From Lysinibacillus xylanilyticus (lineage in GTDB: Bacteria; Bacillota; Bacilli; Bacillales_A; Planococcaceae), in the NCBI RefSeq assembly GCF_001708185.1, contig NZ_MDDN01000006.1:62001-126000 (forward strand): a stretch of DNA of 64,000 bases. The letters run 5' to 3'. Every line of letters begins with the position of its first letter. Positions within the stretch are counted from its first letter, which is position 1. A model generated the notes under the pieces. The model was not told the DNA's origin, searched no databases, and was given only the letters and a program-made list of their open reading frames with translations. A program made the position numbers and the translations under genes. Of the stretch, positions 17,124-24,886 are shown piece by piece.

Positions 17124-17498
17124 TTAAAATTTGTTGGTCATTCCATATATCATTCCAGATATATAAGGAATCAACCAAATGAACCATACTAATATACTAA
17201 ACGTATGGAATTTTACCATCATATTTGAGTCTTTTTTTACCAATACAATAGAAGCCCAAATTGCATGAAATAACATTAACAAGATTGCTAATAAACCTGT
17301 TATGCCATGAAAACTAAATAGAGACCCTTGTGAGGACATTTTTTCCATCATGGTAGTTCCGAGTGTATCGCAAAGTAAGCCTATCCAAAAAATAATCACA
17401 TGCCATAACTTTAATGTTTTTTGGAATTTTTCTGCCCATACTCCTACTGAATAAAAAATTAGTGCTGCTGTAATAAATATAGTAGCAATTATTAGCAT
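17124..17498 (-). CDS. TIGR03987/HsmA-type integral membrane protein (124 aa)
   Basis: Four hydrophobic helices: LIIATIFITAALIFYSVGVW, WHVIIFWIGLLCDTLGTTMM, ITGLLAILLMLFHAIWASIV and FSILVWFIWLIPYISGMIYG. Motifs such as YSVGVWAEK, CDTLGTT and GMIYGM fit the TIGR03987 (HsmA) family, whose role is poorly known. Start at 17498 (MLIIATIF) is preferred because GGGTGA precedes it by 6 bases; a start 6 codons upstream (17516) is possible. Confidence 0.75.
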   Translation of the reverse strand: MLIIATIFITAALIFYSVGVWAEKFQKTLKLWHVIIFWIGLLCDTLGTTMMEKMSSQGSLFSFHGITGLLAILLMLFHAIWASIVLVKKDSNMMVKFHTFSILVWFIWLIPYISGMIYGMTNKF

Positions 17499-17850
17499 TT
17501 CAATCACCCGATTCATAGCACTATTTAAATGTCTTTTTCCCTTAAAAGTAATACTTTATACGCTAAAAGAATATATACACCTATTGCTCGGCTTTATTAT
17601 AAAAAAGCAATATGAACAACAGATGAACAGCAACTGCTACATCAAAAGAGTTTCGGGATTCTATGCACTACTGCGCATCATAAAAATAATTAGAACATGA
17701 CCGTATACATCACTCTCGTGGATGCTTTTTGTGTTGTTTATAAGTGGCTAATTTTGTGCTTCTGCCACTTTTTTGACACGTTCTAAAAATTCAACGACTA
17801 CTTTGTCCGAAGCCAACAATAAAAATAATTTTACGAACCATTTTAACGGG
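17499..17850. other. 352-bp gap without a gene
   Basis: AT-rich, with no start-plus-RBS frame on either strand. GTGGATGCTTTTTGTG near 17720 resembles the tail of the terminators at 12692 and 19711, so this may be scar sequence. Confidence 0.35.
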
Positions 17851-18196
17851 TTATTTTGTTACAGTATAAGTAAAAGAAGTCTCTGTTTCATTTAGTTTAT
17901 TTAATTCATAGTAAGCCGTAATTTCAAACATATTAGCGAGTGTAAAGCCTACTTTCAATATTTTTTTATCAGGTATATTCGTATATTCAAATGTTTCTAC
18001 ATCGTACTCTTCGATAGGTTTTCCTTCTTTATATTTTTGGCGATAAACACTGCCAACCACTTCTTCCGTTATTTTCATAGGTTTGTTTTCAACTACTTGT
18101 GGCATACTCTTTTGCAAATCAGCTAAAGAACCATCACGTAATGTCCAAATTTTCTATGGGAGCATTTATGTTAATAGTCTTTGTCCATGTTTTCAT
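17851..18196 (-). pseudogene. frameshifted SRPBCC/START-like protein
   Basis: A start at 18196 with AGAGGTG gives MKTWTKTININAPIEN before running into stops. In another frame the rest is intact: WTLRDGSLADLQKSMPQVVE, VGSVYRQKYKEGKPIEEYDV, then MFEITAYYELNKL to 17851. A single indel near 18147-18155 (run of A/T) separates the halves. The family binds hydrophobic ligands in a helix-grip fold. A start at 18117 would give an 88-residue truncated product without the first strand. Confidence 0.72.
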
Positions 18197-18600
18197 CAAA
18201 AAACACCTCTACTTCCAACAATAAAATAATTGATTTTTTTATTGCATTCTATCCTTCAAATCTGTGCCTCAAACAGATATCTATTTGAGAGCTATTACTT
18301 TAAATAACATTTCACTTTGTTGATAAAATGATGAATCTAGTAAATGTTTAGTATTGTATTAATTTTGGTATTTTTTTGCTTAGTGCATACTTAGATTTTT
18401 ATTCGAAAACGAAGGGGGAACTCAGCATCGTTTTCTCCTTATGATGTTCAATGTTAAATATAATGCACATAAAATTTGGTAATTTTCTTTAAGGTTTTGA
18501 TGATATTTTCATTGTTTATCAAATATTTAACTTGACGCCGTTTATGAAAGTATGTAATATGAAATAAACTTCATGTGAAGTAAACTTCATATTTCGGAAG
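18197..18600. other. 404-bp gap, contains an operator at its right end
   Basis: AT-rich promoter region between a minus-strand pseudogene and the Xre/membrane cassette. Apart from the operator listed next, nothing recognised. Confidence 0.45.
18565..18590 (+). promoter_or_regulatory. palindromic operator before the Xre/membrane cassette
   Basis: ACTTCATGTGAAGT at 18568-18581 is a perfect 14-bp palindrome, and TAAACTTCAT is directly repeated at 18565-18574 and 18581-18590. The position, about 20 bp before the first start codon, suggests repression by the cassette's own Xre protein. Confidence 0.65.
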
Positions 18601-18611
18601 GGGTATTGGTA

Positions 18612-18998
18612 TTGAAACGAAAGTTATTTCAAAGATTATTAATGTCTTTCCTTGCAATAATGTTAGGTGTTATTAGTCTTTTGATGGATCCAGCAGACAA
18701 AATGTCAGCAATTTATCTTTTAATTGTTGGTAGCATTATTTTGATTTTCTCGATTACAATGTATTTAAGAAAATCAGAAAAAGAGGATGATTTATCGAAA
18801 GAATATGATGAAAGAGATGCTCTTATTGAAGGACAAGCTTCAAATATAACAATGCAATGTATAACGTCATTAATAATACTGTTGCTATTTTTGAGTAATT
18901 TTATTGTATTATCTGTAAAAGCGGTTCTTTTACTATTAATACTCGCTCTTTTCATCCTATATACTGTAACTAAGTTTTTCTATGAACGAGTCCTTTAA
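18612..18998 (+). CDS. four-helix membrane protein of an Xre cassette (128 aa)
   Basis: TTG 18612 (MKRKLFQRLLMSFLAIML) lies 8 bases after GGAAGGGG; TTG 18606 is the alternative. Four hydrophobic segments occur in two pairs, separated by a charged cytoplasmic loop (RKSEKEDDLSKEYDERDALIEGQAS). The DERD-containing loop is typical of DUF2178-like proteins encoded beside small Xre regulators. It is followed after 18 bp by such a regulator, so the two probably act as a sensor/regulator pair. Function unknown. Confidence 0.75.
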   Translation: MKRKLFQRLLMSFLAIMLGVISLLMDPADKMSAIYLLIVGSIILIFSITMYLRKSEKEDDLSKEYDERDALIEGQASNITMQCITSLIILLLFLSNFIVLSVKAVLLLLILALFILYTVTKFFYERVL

Positions 18999-19016
18999 TT
19001 CTGAAGGAGGACGAAT

Positions 19017-19220
19017 ATGGAAAATAGAGTGCGAGATTTAAGAAAACAGCATAATTTAACACAACAAGAATTGGCTGATCGTGTAAGTGTATCTTCAAGG
19101 ACGATTATTTCGCTTGAGAATCAGAAGTATAATCCTTCTGTATTACTTGCCTATAAAATTGCATCGATTTTTAATCAATCGATAGAGGAAGTTTTTATTT
19201 TTGATGAAAATGACAAATAA
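19017..19220 (+). CDS. YgzD-like Xre-family regulator (67 aa)
   Basis: ATG 19017 after GAAGGAGG. A single HTH_3 domain: MENRVRDLRKQHNLTQQELA, VSVSSRTIISLENQKYNPS, then IASIFNQSIEEVFIFDE. These short repressors regulate their own operon. The operator at 18565-18590 is the likely site. It is co-transcribed with membrane proteins on both sides. Confidence 0.93.
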   Translation: MENRVRDLRKQHNLTQQELADRVSVSSRTIISLENQKYNPSVLLAYKIASIFNQSIEEVFIFDENDK

Positions 19221-19234
19221 GGAGATTTTTTAAT

Positions 19235-19444
19235 ATGTTAGGTTTAATTGCTATCGTTTTTGGTATTGTTTTAACTGTTTGGGGAATTTATCGTATGAAA
19301 ACAGATGATGGTCTTTTTGGAAAGACTCAAAAAAGCAAAAATATTTTTAATCTGTTTTTAATGGGAGAGGCGTCTGGGATTGGTCAATTTTTAGGCGGAA
19401 TTGTTTGTGTAATTTTAGGAGTTGCTTATTTATTGTTCGGGTAA
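19235..19444 (+). CDS. small membrane protein (69 aa)
   Basis: ATG 19235 after AAGGAGA. Two hydrophobic helices (GLIAIVFGIVLTVWGIYRM and IGQFLGGIVCVILGVAYLLF) are joined by a polar loop. It is the third gene of the cassette, 14 bp after the Xre gene, and is followed by a terminator. No family recognised. Confidence 0.75.
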   Translation: MLGLIAIVFGIVLTVWGIYRMKTDDGLFGKTQKSKNIFNLFLMGEASGIGQFLGGIVCVILGVAYLLFG

Positions 19445-19483
19445 TCTAGAAAGCTACCAACCGATTAAGTTAATATATTTAGC

Positions 19484-19515
19484 AAAAGACCGGGACTTGT
19501 GATTCAGGTCTTTTT
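19484..19515 (+). terminator. terminator of the Xre cassette
   Basis: AAAAGACC (19484-19491) pairs with GGTCTTTTT (19507-19515). Confidence 0.75.
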
Positions 19516-19710
19516 GTGTTTATTCACTTTGCAATTCCTTTTATCGAGCTTCCATAATTTTATAAGGCTACAGGACAAGCATCACTAATAATAATAGATT
19601 TTTCCTCTCGATTCTTGCTGTAAGAGAGGTTAGAACAGGAGCACCTATAGTTACATCATATGTTGAAAATTTGAAACTTGAACATATAATCTATAGGATA
19701 ATCTCCAATC

Positions 19711-19746
19711 AAAAAAGCATCTGCTCTAAGAGAGTAGATGTTTTTT
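19711..19746 (-). terminator. terminator hairpin behind a broken Xre gene
   Basis: CATCTGCTCT pairs with AGAGTAGATG with one mismatch, flanked by A6 on one side and T6 on the other, so it could act in both directions. Nearly the same as 12692-12726. Confidence 0.7.
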
Positions 19747-19755
19747 GTGCTGTTA

Positions 19756-19848
19756 TTAACTCAGTACCTCAGCTATTTCTATAAGTTCTTTTAAGTTGTC
19801 ACGTTTGAATTTGTTATAAAGGTTTGAGGTATTCTGCCTAAAAGAATC
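19756..19848 (-). pseudogene. 3' remnant of an Xre-type gene
   Basis: Read on the minus strand the frame gives FRQNTSNLYNKFKRDN, then LKELIEIAEVLS and TAA at 19756-19758. This aligns with the C-terminal half of the Xre protein at 12736 (RQNINTKLKKDN, then DLRKIANVLEVEF). The shared downstream terminator supports common ancestry. The N-terminal half is missing; IS1380-like sequence joins it instead. Confidence 0.55.
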
Positions 19849-19849
19849 G

Positions 19850-20040
19850 TTCATATATGAAACAAGAGGTGATCGAAGGCAAAACCATTTTTCGCTTCTT
19901 TTATGAAATTTTCCATCGTGCCTCGTTTTCGATAAGACTGCACAATCACTTTGGGAGAGAAACGTTTGTTGAATTGGTCACGAAGAACGTTTGCGAAAAG
20001 AGTAATTTAAAGCTGGACGAACCGATTTCTAGTCTTATAT
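19850..20040 (-). pseudogene. IS1380-type transposase fragment
   Basis: On the minus strand the stretch reads QSYRKRGTMENFIKEAKNGF then AFDHL, the conserved YRxRGTMENFIKE signature near the C-terminal catalytic glutamate of IS1380-family transposases. Upstream, TFFVTNS matches the preceding strand in a shifted frame. Both ends are missing. A plus-strand frame at 19857-20096 is its antisense shadow. Confidence 0.65.
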
Positions 20041-20125
20041 TTTTACCTAAATGGGCATTTTGCATAGGTCGATTACTCAAATATACATATAGATAACAAG
20101 ACAATACTATTAGGAGGCTAAAGGA

Positions 20126-20686
20126 ATGAATAAAGATCTTCTGCTTACGTTAATGAATAAAGTTATAAGAGTGGATCGAGGAGGTCCTGAATCACGTATA
20201 GGGAAGTTAATGGCTGCTGAAGACGATCATTTTGTATTATTAACTGAAAAAGATGGGATTGTTTACTACAGAACGCAGCACATTAAAAGCATTTCTCTTA
20301 ACTCAAGAGATGGGATGGAATTTAGTGCTGAAGATCCAGCAGCAGGTTCGTACCTACTTGCACCTGATTTTAAAGCAGTAGTAAGCAGCCTACGACATCA
20401 TTGGGTTAAAGTGAATCGTGGGGGTCCAGAAATGTTAGAAGGAATAATGGATGAGGTTTCGGACGATTATATTACTATTTTTTCTAAAGAAGAGGTTATC
20501 CGTCTAGCAATGTATCATGTACGAAATATTAGTTTAGGAACAAAAGAAAAAACGAATGAAAAAAACAATAGTGAAGCAAAAGATAGCAATGAAAGCCCTA
20601 ATAATAAGACAGAAAACAGCAATAAACAAAAAAATGAAAACGCAGTGAATGATAGGGGAAGAAATGCGAGAAATAGAAGAAGGTAA
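20126..20686 (+). CDS. CotB-like spore coat protein (186 aa)
   Basis: ATG 20126 after TAGGAGGC. Two Sm-like repeats of about 50 residues, each opening with a glycine-rich motif (VIRVDRGGPESRIGKLM; WVKVNRGGPEMLEGIM) and closing with HIKSISL or HVRNISL, are the hallmark of CotB-type spore coat proteins. The tail is rich in N, K, E and S and ends in RGRNARNRRR, recalling the basic, modifiable tail of CotB, though shorter. It is probably expressed in the mother cell and deposited on the spore. Confidence 0.85.
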   Translation: MNKDLLLTLMNKVIRVDRGGPESRIGKLMAAEDDHFVLLTEKDGIVYYRTQHIKSISLNSRDGMEFSAEDPAAGSYLLAPDFKAVVSSLRHHWVKVNRGGPEMLEGIMDEVSDDYITIFSKEEVIRLAMYHVRNISLGTKEKTNEKNNSEAKDSNESPNNKTENSNKQKNENAVNDRGRNARNRRR

Positions 20687-21464
20687 TGATTTTGTATTAC
20701 GAAATAATTCGAGTCACGCATTGTCAGTTGAATATCCTTTTCAGCTGAATAGCGGAATCATTTCGTATTTCTATAAGCTCGTCAAAAGCTTCACTTGTAT
20801 ATCGTAGATCCTAAATCCTAAATCCGTATGTATACTTATCCCTAGTAGTGGATTTTGCGCTGCTACTGCGTTATCAAATGTTTCTAAAATGAGTTCAACC
20901 TCATACCATATACGCTAGCTTAGTTGATTGACCGTTGTCTCGAGCGATAAAGCTCGACTAAAATTTGTGATTTCTTAATTGTACTTTCTTAGACTCTTTT
21001 CGGACACGTCCTCTTGTATACTAAATTTTATTGATTGAACCGAGGCATGTCTATTCAACTATAAACATCCATTCAACAAATTTTCTTATATAATGTGATT
21101 TGAAGAGGCTGGGATAGAACTCGATTATTTTGAAAAATAGCGAAAACAGATAATAACTTTTTCGCTTCAATGAGTAGAGTGTTCCTTCCTAAATTAAAAA
21201 AATGTTAGACCAATTGCAATCGGTCTGACATTTTTTCTTTTTGTCCTAGCCTCTTCAAGTTGTTGAAAAACTAGTATGTCAATGAAATTAAGGTATCATA
21301 ATGATACGCCAAGGCGAAAATTGATATCAAAATATCGATAAACTATTCGCTAGTTTAGTGCAAAAACTGCAACAAAAAAGTGACAAACTTTCTTAAAACA
21401 TAACCCCTAGTTACTTTGATAAAAGGAAACAAAAAAATAACCTACATAACAAAATAGACGCACC
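20687..21464. other. 778-bp gap holding a MITE-like element
   Basis: Apart from the inverted-repeat element at 21100-21258 no gene or strong signal was seen. The sequence is AT-rich and lies between two convergent coat-type genes. Confidence 0.45.
21100..21258. repeat. 159-bp MITE-like element with 15-bp terminal inverted repeats
   Basis: TTGAAGAGGCTGGGA (21100-21114) faces TCCTAGCCTCTTCAA (21244-21258), one mismatch. Inside, AATGTTAGACC and GGTCTGACATT (about 21201-21233) form a terminator-like hairpin with a T-run. GAGGCTGGGA-type ends are a recurrent intergenic repeat in Bacillales as I recall. A piece of the same sequence (CTGGGACATAAC) occurs at 55942-55953. Confidence 0.65.
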
Positions 21465-22151
21465 TTACACTTGATGAACAGTTTGAATATGTGAAAGGTT
21501 AAAATACGTTGAATTAGATTTCCCGTTTTGTATCTCAATAATCTGACCTTTTACAGTTACTACTCTACCTATATGGGAAAATTCTTTTCCAAGATTTAAT
21601 ACAACAAATTGATTTCTAAGTTGGTCAATTTGAGACTCGAATGTATCGTTTAGTGACTGATTGTTAATAGACGACAGGCTTAAAAATTCATTTTCACTTA
21701 GTCCGTAAGGAAACTGATCCTTAGAATATGGAATGAGCCATTTTAAATGTTTTGTTGAAATGAGCATGGTTTTGTAAATAGGAGATTCAAATACAAAATA
21801 ATCATTCTTAACAGACGTTATAACTCCATGTAGTGCTTGGTTTTTTGTTACAAAAATCTCCACGTGTATTCCTTTTGCATATGAAAGTATATTTGTAAGG
21901 GTTAGGTCCTTATTAGACGACACTTGAGAATCAAATGCCGGTCTTTCTGAAGGTTGTTGAACATTATCTTCATTGTTATAATCTATTTCTAAAGTTTGAA
22001 TATGATCGATTGGTAAATAGACAAACATAATTCCATTATAAATCACGATAATGTCACTACTCGAATCAATCACTGAACCTTTTAATACCTTTCCACCCGT
22101 GAGTTCAATGACAACAATTTCTTTATTTAAATTTTGCAATAACAAAATCAA
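21465..22151 (-). CDS. DUF2642/CotB-like spore protein with three Sm-like units (228 aa)
   Basis: The best start is TTG at 22151, five bases after GGGAGG; longer starts would place that site inside the gene. Three Sm-like units are visible: VVIELTGGKVLKGSVIDSSS...LPIDHIQTLEI, then VEIFVTKNQALHGVITSVKN...ISTKHLKWLIPY, and FSHIGRVVTVKGQIIEIQNG...FNLSHIQTVHQV. This matches DUF2642-type proteins of spore formers. It is convergent with the 20126 CotB-like gene and likely also a sporulation product (inference). Confidence 0.75.
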   Translation of the reverse strand: MILLLQNLNKEIVVIELTGGKVLKGSVIDSSSDIIVIYNGIMFVYLPIDHIQTLEIDYNNEDNVQQPSERPAFDSQVSSNKDLTLTNILSYAKGIHVEIFVTKNQALHGVITSVKNDYFVFESPIYKTMLISTKHLKWLIPYSKDQFPYGLSENEFLSLSSINNQSLNDTFESQIDQLRNQFVVLNLGKEFSHIGRVVTVKGQIIEIQNGKSNSTYFNLSHIQTVHQV

Positions 22152-22997
22152 ATTTACCTCCCTTTCTATATAACTACTCAAACTACCCACAAATCCTAAC
22201 TGAATAAATTAATCAATAAGCTAATAGGGATGACTAAAATGCTACATTAAGCTATCCCTCCGTTAGATTAATAGTCTATGTTTTTTCTAATAAATATCCA
22301 TATTAGTGTTGCTTGGCTATCAATAGATGTCAATATGGCACTGATGCTCCTCAGGTACACTTGCCAGACTTGTAACTTGAAAAAGTAAGGTCTAATTCCT
22401 AATCCATAATCGCAATGTACCAATCATCACAACTTATTCATTTGAAATTGCTTTTATGTCAATATTTTTTATGGTTTTACGGTGCTAAAGCACATCACGA
22501 AGTTAGTATAAATGCTTTTCCAAACGCCCATAAACTAAATGTTTGCGATTGAATTAATTATTTCAATTTCAAGATGGTGATTACTTTATAGATTCTTTAA
22601 CAATAAAAAGAGAGTTCATCCTATTAGGAGGAACACCTCTGATGATTAAACGACCTATTTTTATTTGGTTGAGATTAAGGATCTAACACAATTTTAGACG
22701 TCTCTTTATCCTAAACTTAAAGAAATACATGGCATGAGTTCAGAATTTGCTTGAACACATGCCTTTTTATGTTTGCTTTAAATTAATGTAATTCTTTACG
22801 ACCTACTATTTTAATATTTAGGTAATTTAGTATGAATATTGGAGAAAGTAGGTATAAAACTAAGGGAGTTTTAACTTTTTACATATTTATACTAAGACAG
22901 CATCACTAACCTAATGTATGAGAGGGAGAGCCTATTATTTTAGTCTAAAAATAAGTTATTTTTTAGAATCAAAAAACTGCTTGAAGGTGAAAATACT
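22152..22997. other. 846-bp gap with a possible leader peptide and terminator
   Basis: ATG 22642 (14 codons, MIKRPIFIWLRLRI) follows TAGGAGGAACACC. Downstream, GGCATG...TTCA pairs with TGAA...ATGCC (about 22733-22764), followed by T5. This arrangement, 230 bp before an arsB-like gene, could be a leader/attenuator, but it may be chance. No other gene. Confidence 0.4.
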
Positions 22998-24341
22998 ATG
23001 CAAATATTTGAGGTAATAACAATACTTACATTTTTAGTTACTCTTGGTTTCATTTTTTGGAGACCTAGAAATATGAATGAAGCGATTCCTGCATTGGTTG
23101 GCGCGATTATTGTAATACTTTGCGGTAGTGTGACCATGACAGATCTCGTCACAATTTTACAAACCATCAGTGATGCTGCGATTACCATCATGGCTACAAT
23201 TGTCATGGCGATTGTATTAGAAAGCTTTGGGTTCTTTAACTGGGTTGCAGAGCTTCTTGCTGAAAAAGCAAATGGGTCTGGCATTCGATTATTCTGGTAT
23301 GTCAATCTCTTATGCTTTCTCATGACACTATTCGTTAATAATGACGGTAGTATTTTAATCGCAATACCAATATTAATAATGTTATTAAACAATATGGGAT
23401 TAGAAAATCATCAAAAGATTCCATATTTACTTTCTGGAGGTTTAATTGCAACAGCATCCAGTGCTCCAATCGGGGTAAGTAATATCGTAAATCTAATTGC
23501 ATTAAAAATTGTCGATATGACTTTGTATTCACATACAGCAATGATGTTTGTCCCTGCAACAATCGGTTTATTGCTACTAGTTGGCTTACTGTTTTTATAC
23601 TTCAAAAAGAACATACCTAAAACTGTTCCTATAAATGTAGCAGGGATGTCACTTCCTTCTTATCATCCACTCAAACAAATTGCTTTAGGACAATCGAGGC
23701 AAAAGCGTACTAGGTTTATGCTAAACGTACTTCTATTTGTATTTTGTGTTCGGTTAAGTCTGTTCTTCGCCTCGTTTTTAGGAATTCCAATTTCTATTAT
23801 GGCGGTGATTGGATCCCTCGTTCTTTTAGGGTGGAGATGGGCTTATTTAAAAATACCTCCAGGTGATATGCTGAAAAAAACACCTTGGTATATTATCGTT
23901 TTCGCATTTGGTATGTATGTCATCATCTATGGTCTCAATAATATTGGCTTAACGGAATGGTTAATTCAATTTATGCACCCACTGGTTTCAGAAAACCTAC
24001 TCAACACAAGCGTCTTAATGGGCGTACTACTTTCAGTACTTTCTAATATCTTTAATAACCATCCGGCACTTATGGTTGGAACGATTACGTTAACTAATAT
24101 GGGGCTAGACCCTATTTCCTTGAAAGTTGCATATTTAGCAAACATTATTGGAAGTGACATAGGTGCGCTGTTACTTCCTATGGGTACCCTTGCAACACTA
24201 ATGTGGATGCACATCTTAAGGAAAGGTAAGGTGAAAATCACATGGTGGGAATATATTAAAGTTACGATTATTGTGATTCCACCTACAGTCATCTTTACAT
24301 TAGTTATTTTATATTATTGGGTAACGTGGCTCTTTTATTAA
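22998..24341 (+). CDS. ArsB/NhaD-superfamily efflux permease (447 aa)
   Basis: ATG 22998 after GAAGGTG. About 11-12 membrane helices; the signatures NNDGSILIAIPILIMLL and GLIATASSAPIGVSNIVNLI belong to the ArsB/NhaD ion transporter superfamily, and FNNHPALMVGTI, IIGSDIGALLLPMGTLATL match the second half-repeat. It is close to B. subtilis YdfA-type arsenical pumps. It would export arsenite/antimonite using the membrane potential. No arsR or arsC is next to it, so true arsenic function and regulation are uncertain. Confidence 0.85.
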   Translation: MQIFEVITILTFLVTLGFIFWRPRNMNEAIPALVGAIIVILCGSVTMTDLVTILQTISDAAITIMATIVMAIVLESFGFFNWVAELLAEKANGSGIRLFWYVNLLCFLMTLFVNNDGSILIAIPILIMLLNNMGLENHQKIPYLLSGGLIATASSAPIGVSNIVNLIALKIVDMTLYSHTAMMFVPATIGLLLLVGLLFLYFKKNIPKTVPINVAGMSLPSYHPLKQIALGQSRQKRTRFMLNVLLFVFCVRLSLFFASFLGIPISIMAVIGSLVLLGWRWAYLKIPPGDMLKKTPWYIIVFAFGMYVIIYGLNNIGLTEWLIQFMHPLVSENLLNTSVLMGVLLSVLSNIFNNHPALMVGTITLTNMGLDPISLKVAYLANIIGSDIGALLLPMGTLATLMWMHILRKGKVKITWWEYIKVTIIVIPPTVIFTLVILYYWVTWLFY

Positions 24342-24563
24342 CACTGTGGAATAGATGACCTAAATTTAATAGAGGATTATCCGAGAAAATTGTTCTAACA
24401 TTACAATTTATTCGTTATTAATCGAAGATAATTTTTTTAATAGTTGAGAGAAATAGCCACTTTAATTTGTAAATCAACGGTTCTTTAGAATCAGCTTTTT
24501 AAGCTTATACAATTGTGGTAAAAAGGTGACTTTAACTCATGCGTTAGTTCTGAGTATTAATAG

Positions 24564-24593
24564 AGAGAGTCTACGATTTTCGTAGACTCTCTT
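24564..24593 (+). terminator. terminator after the permease gene
   Basis: AGAGAGTCTACG (24564-24575) pairs perfectly with CGTAGACTCTCT (24581-24592); the tail is short (TCTAC). Confidence 0.65.
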
Positions 24594-24751
24594 CTACATA
24601 GCGTCAACTCGTAATGTTTTGTGTAACCATTTGAAATGGATGGAAAAAATTTTTTTCATAGATTCAGGAAAGAACAAGGTGATGAAGGAAATTAATAAGG
24701 GCGTATTGGCGCCTCAGCTTTTACATAAAAAACATCCTATACAAAACGAAA

Positions 24752-24788
24752 AAGGATTAAGTCCGGTTCAACACCGAACTTAATCCTT
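24752..24788. terminator. hairpin, probable terminator
   Basis: AAGGATTAAGT (24752-24762) pairs with ACTTAATCCTT (24778-24788), with an inner CGGT/ACCG; T7 follows at 24794. Confidence 0.6.
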
Positions 24789-24808
24789 ACAGATTTTTTT
24801 AAAAGATA

Positions 24809-24837
24809 GGGGATCACTTCAAAATGAAGTGATCCCT
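24809..24837 (-). terminator. terminator of the chemoreceptor gene
   Basis: GGGATCACTTCA (24810-24821) pairs perfectly with TGAAGTGATCCC (24825-24836), loop AAA; on the minus strand CTATCTTTT follows. Confidence 0.8.
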
Positions 24838-24886
24838 AATCGTTAGTGACAAATTGTACAAAGAGGTACTGCATTTAGAAATCATA

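Larger units (their letters stand above)
24342..24886. other. 545-bp convergent intergenic region with three hairpins
   Basis: It lies between the convergent permease and chemoreceptor genes. Three hairpins are listed separately; no gene seen. Confidence 0.5.

Noticed and set aside
19857-20096. 79-codon plus-strand frame
   Set aside because: Antisense to an IS1380-type transposase fragment whose GTMENFIKE signature is on the minus strand.
1-20100. Intact prophage or integrative element with attachment sites
   Set aside because: No integrase, large terminase, capsid or lysis genes and no convincing att repeats; the region is a set of remnants.
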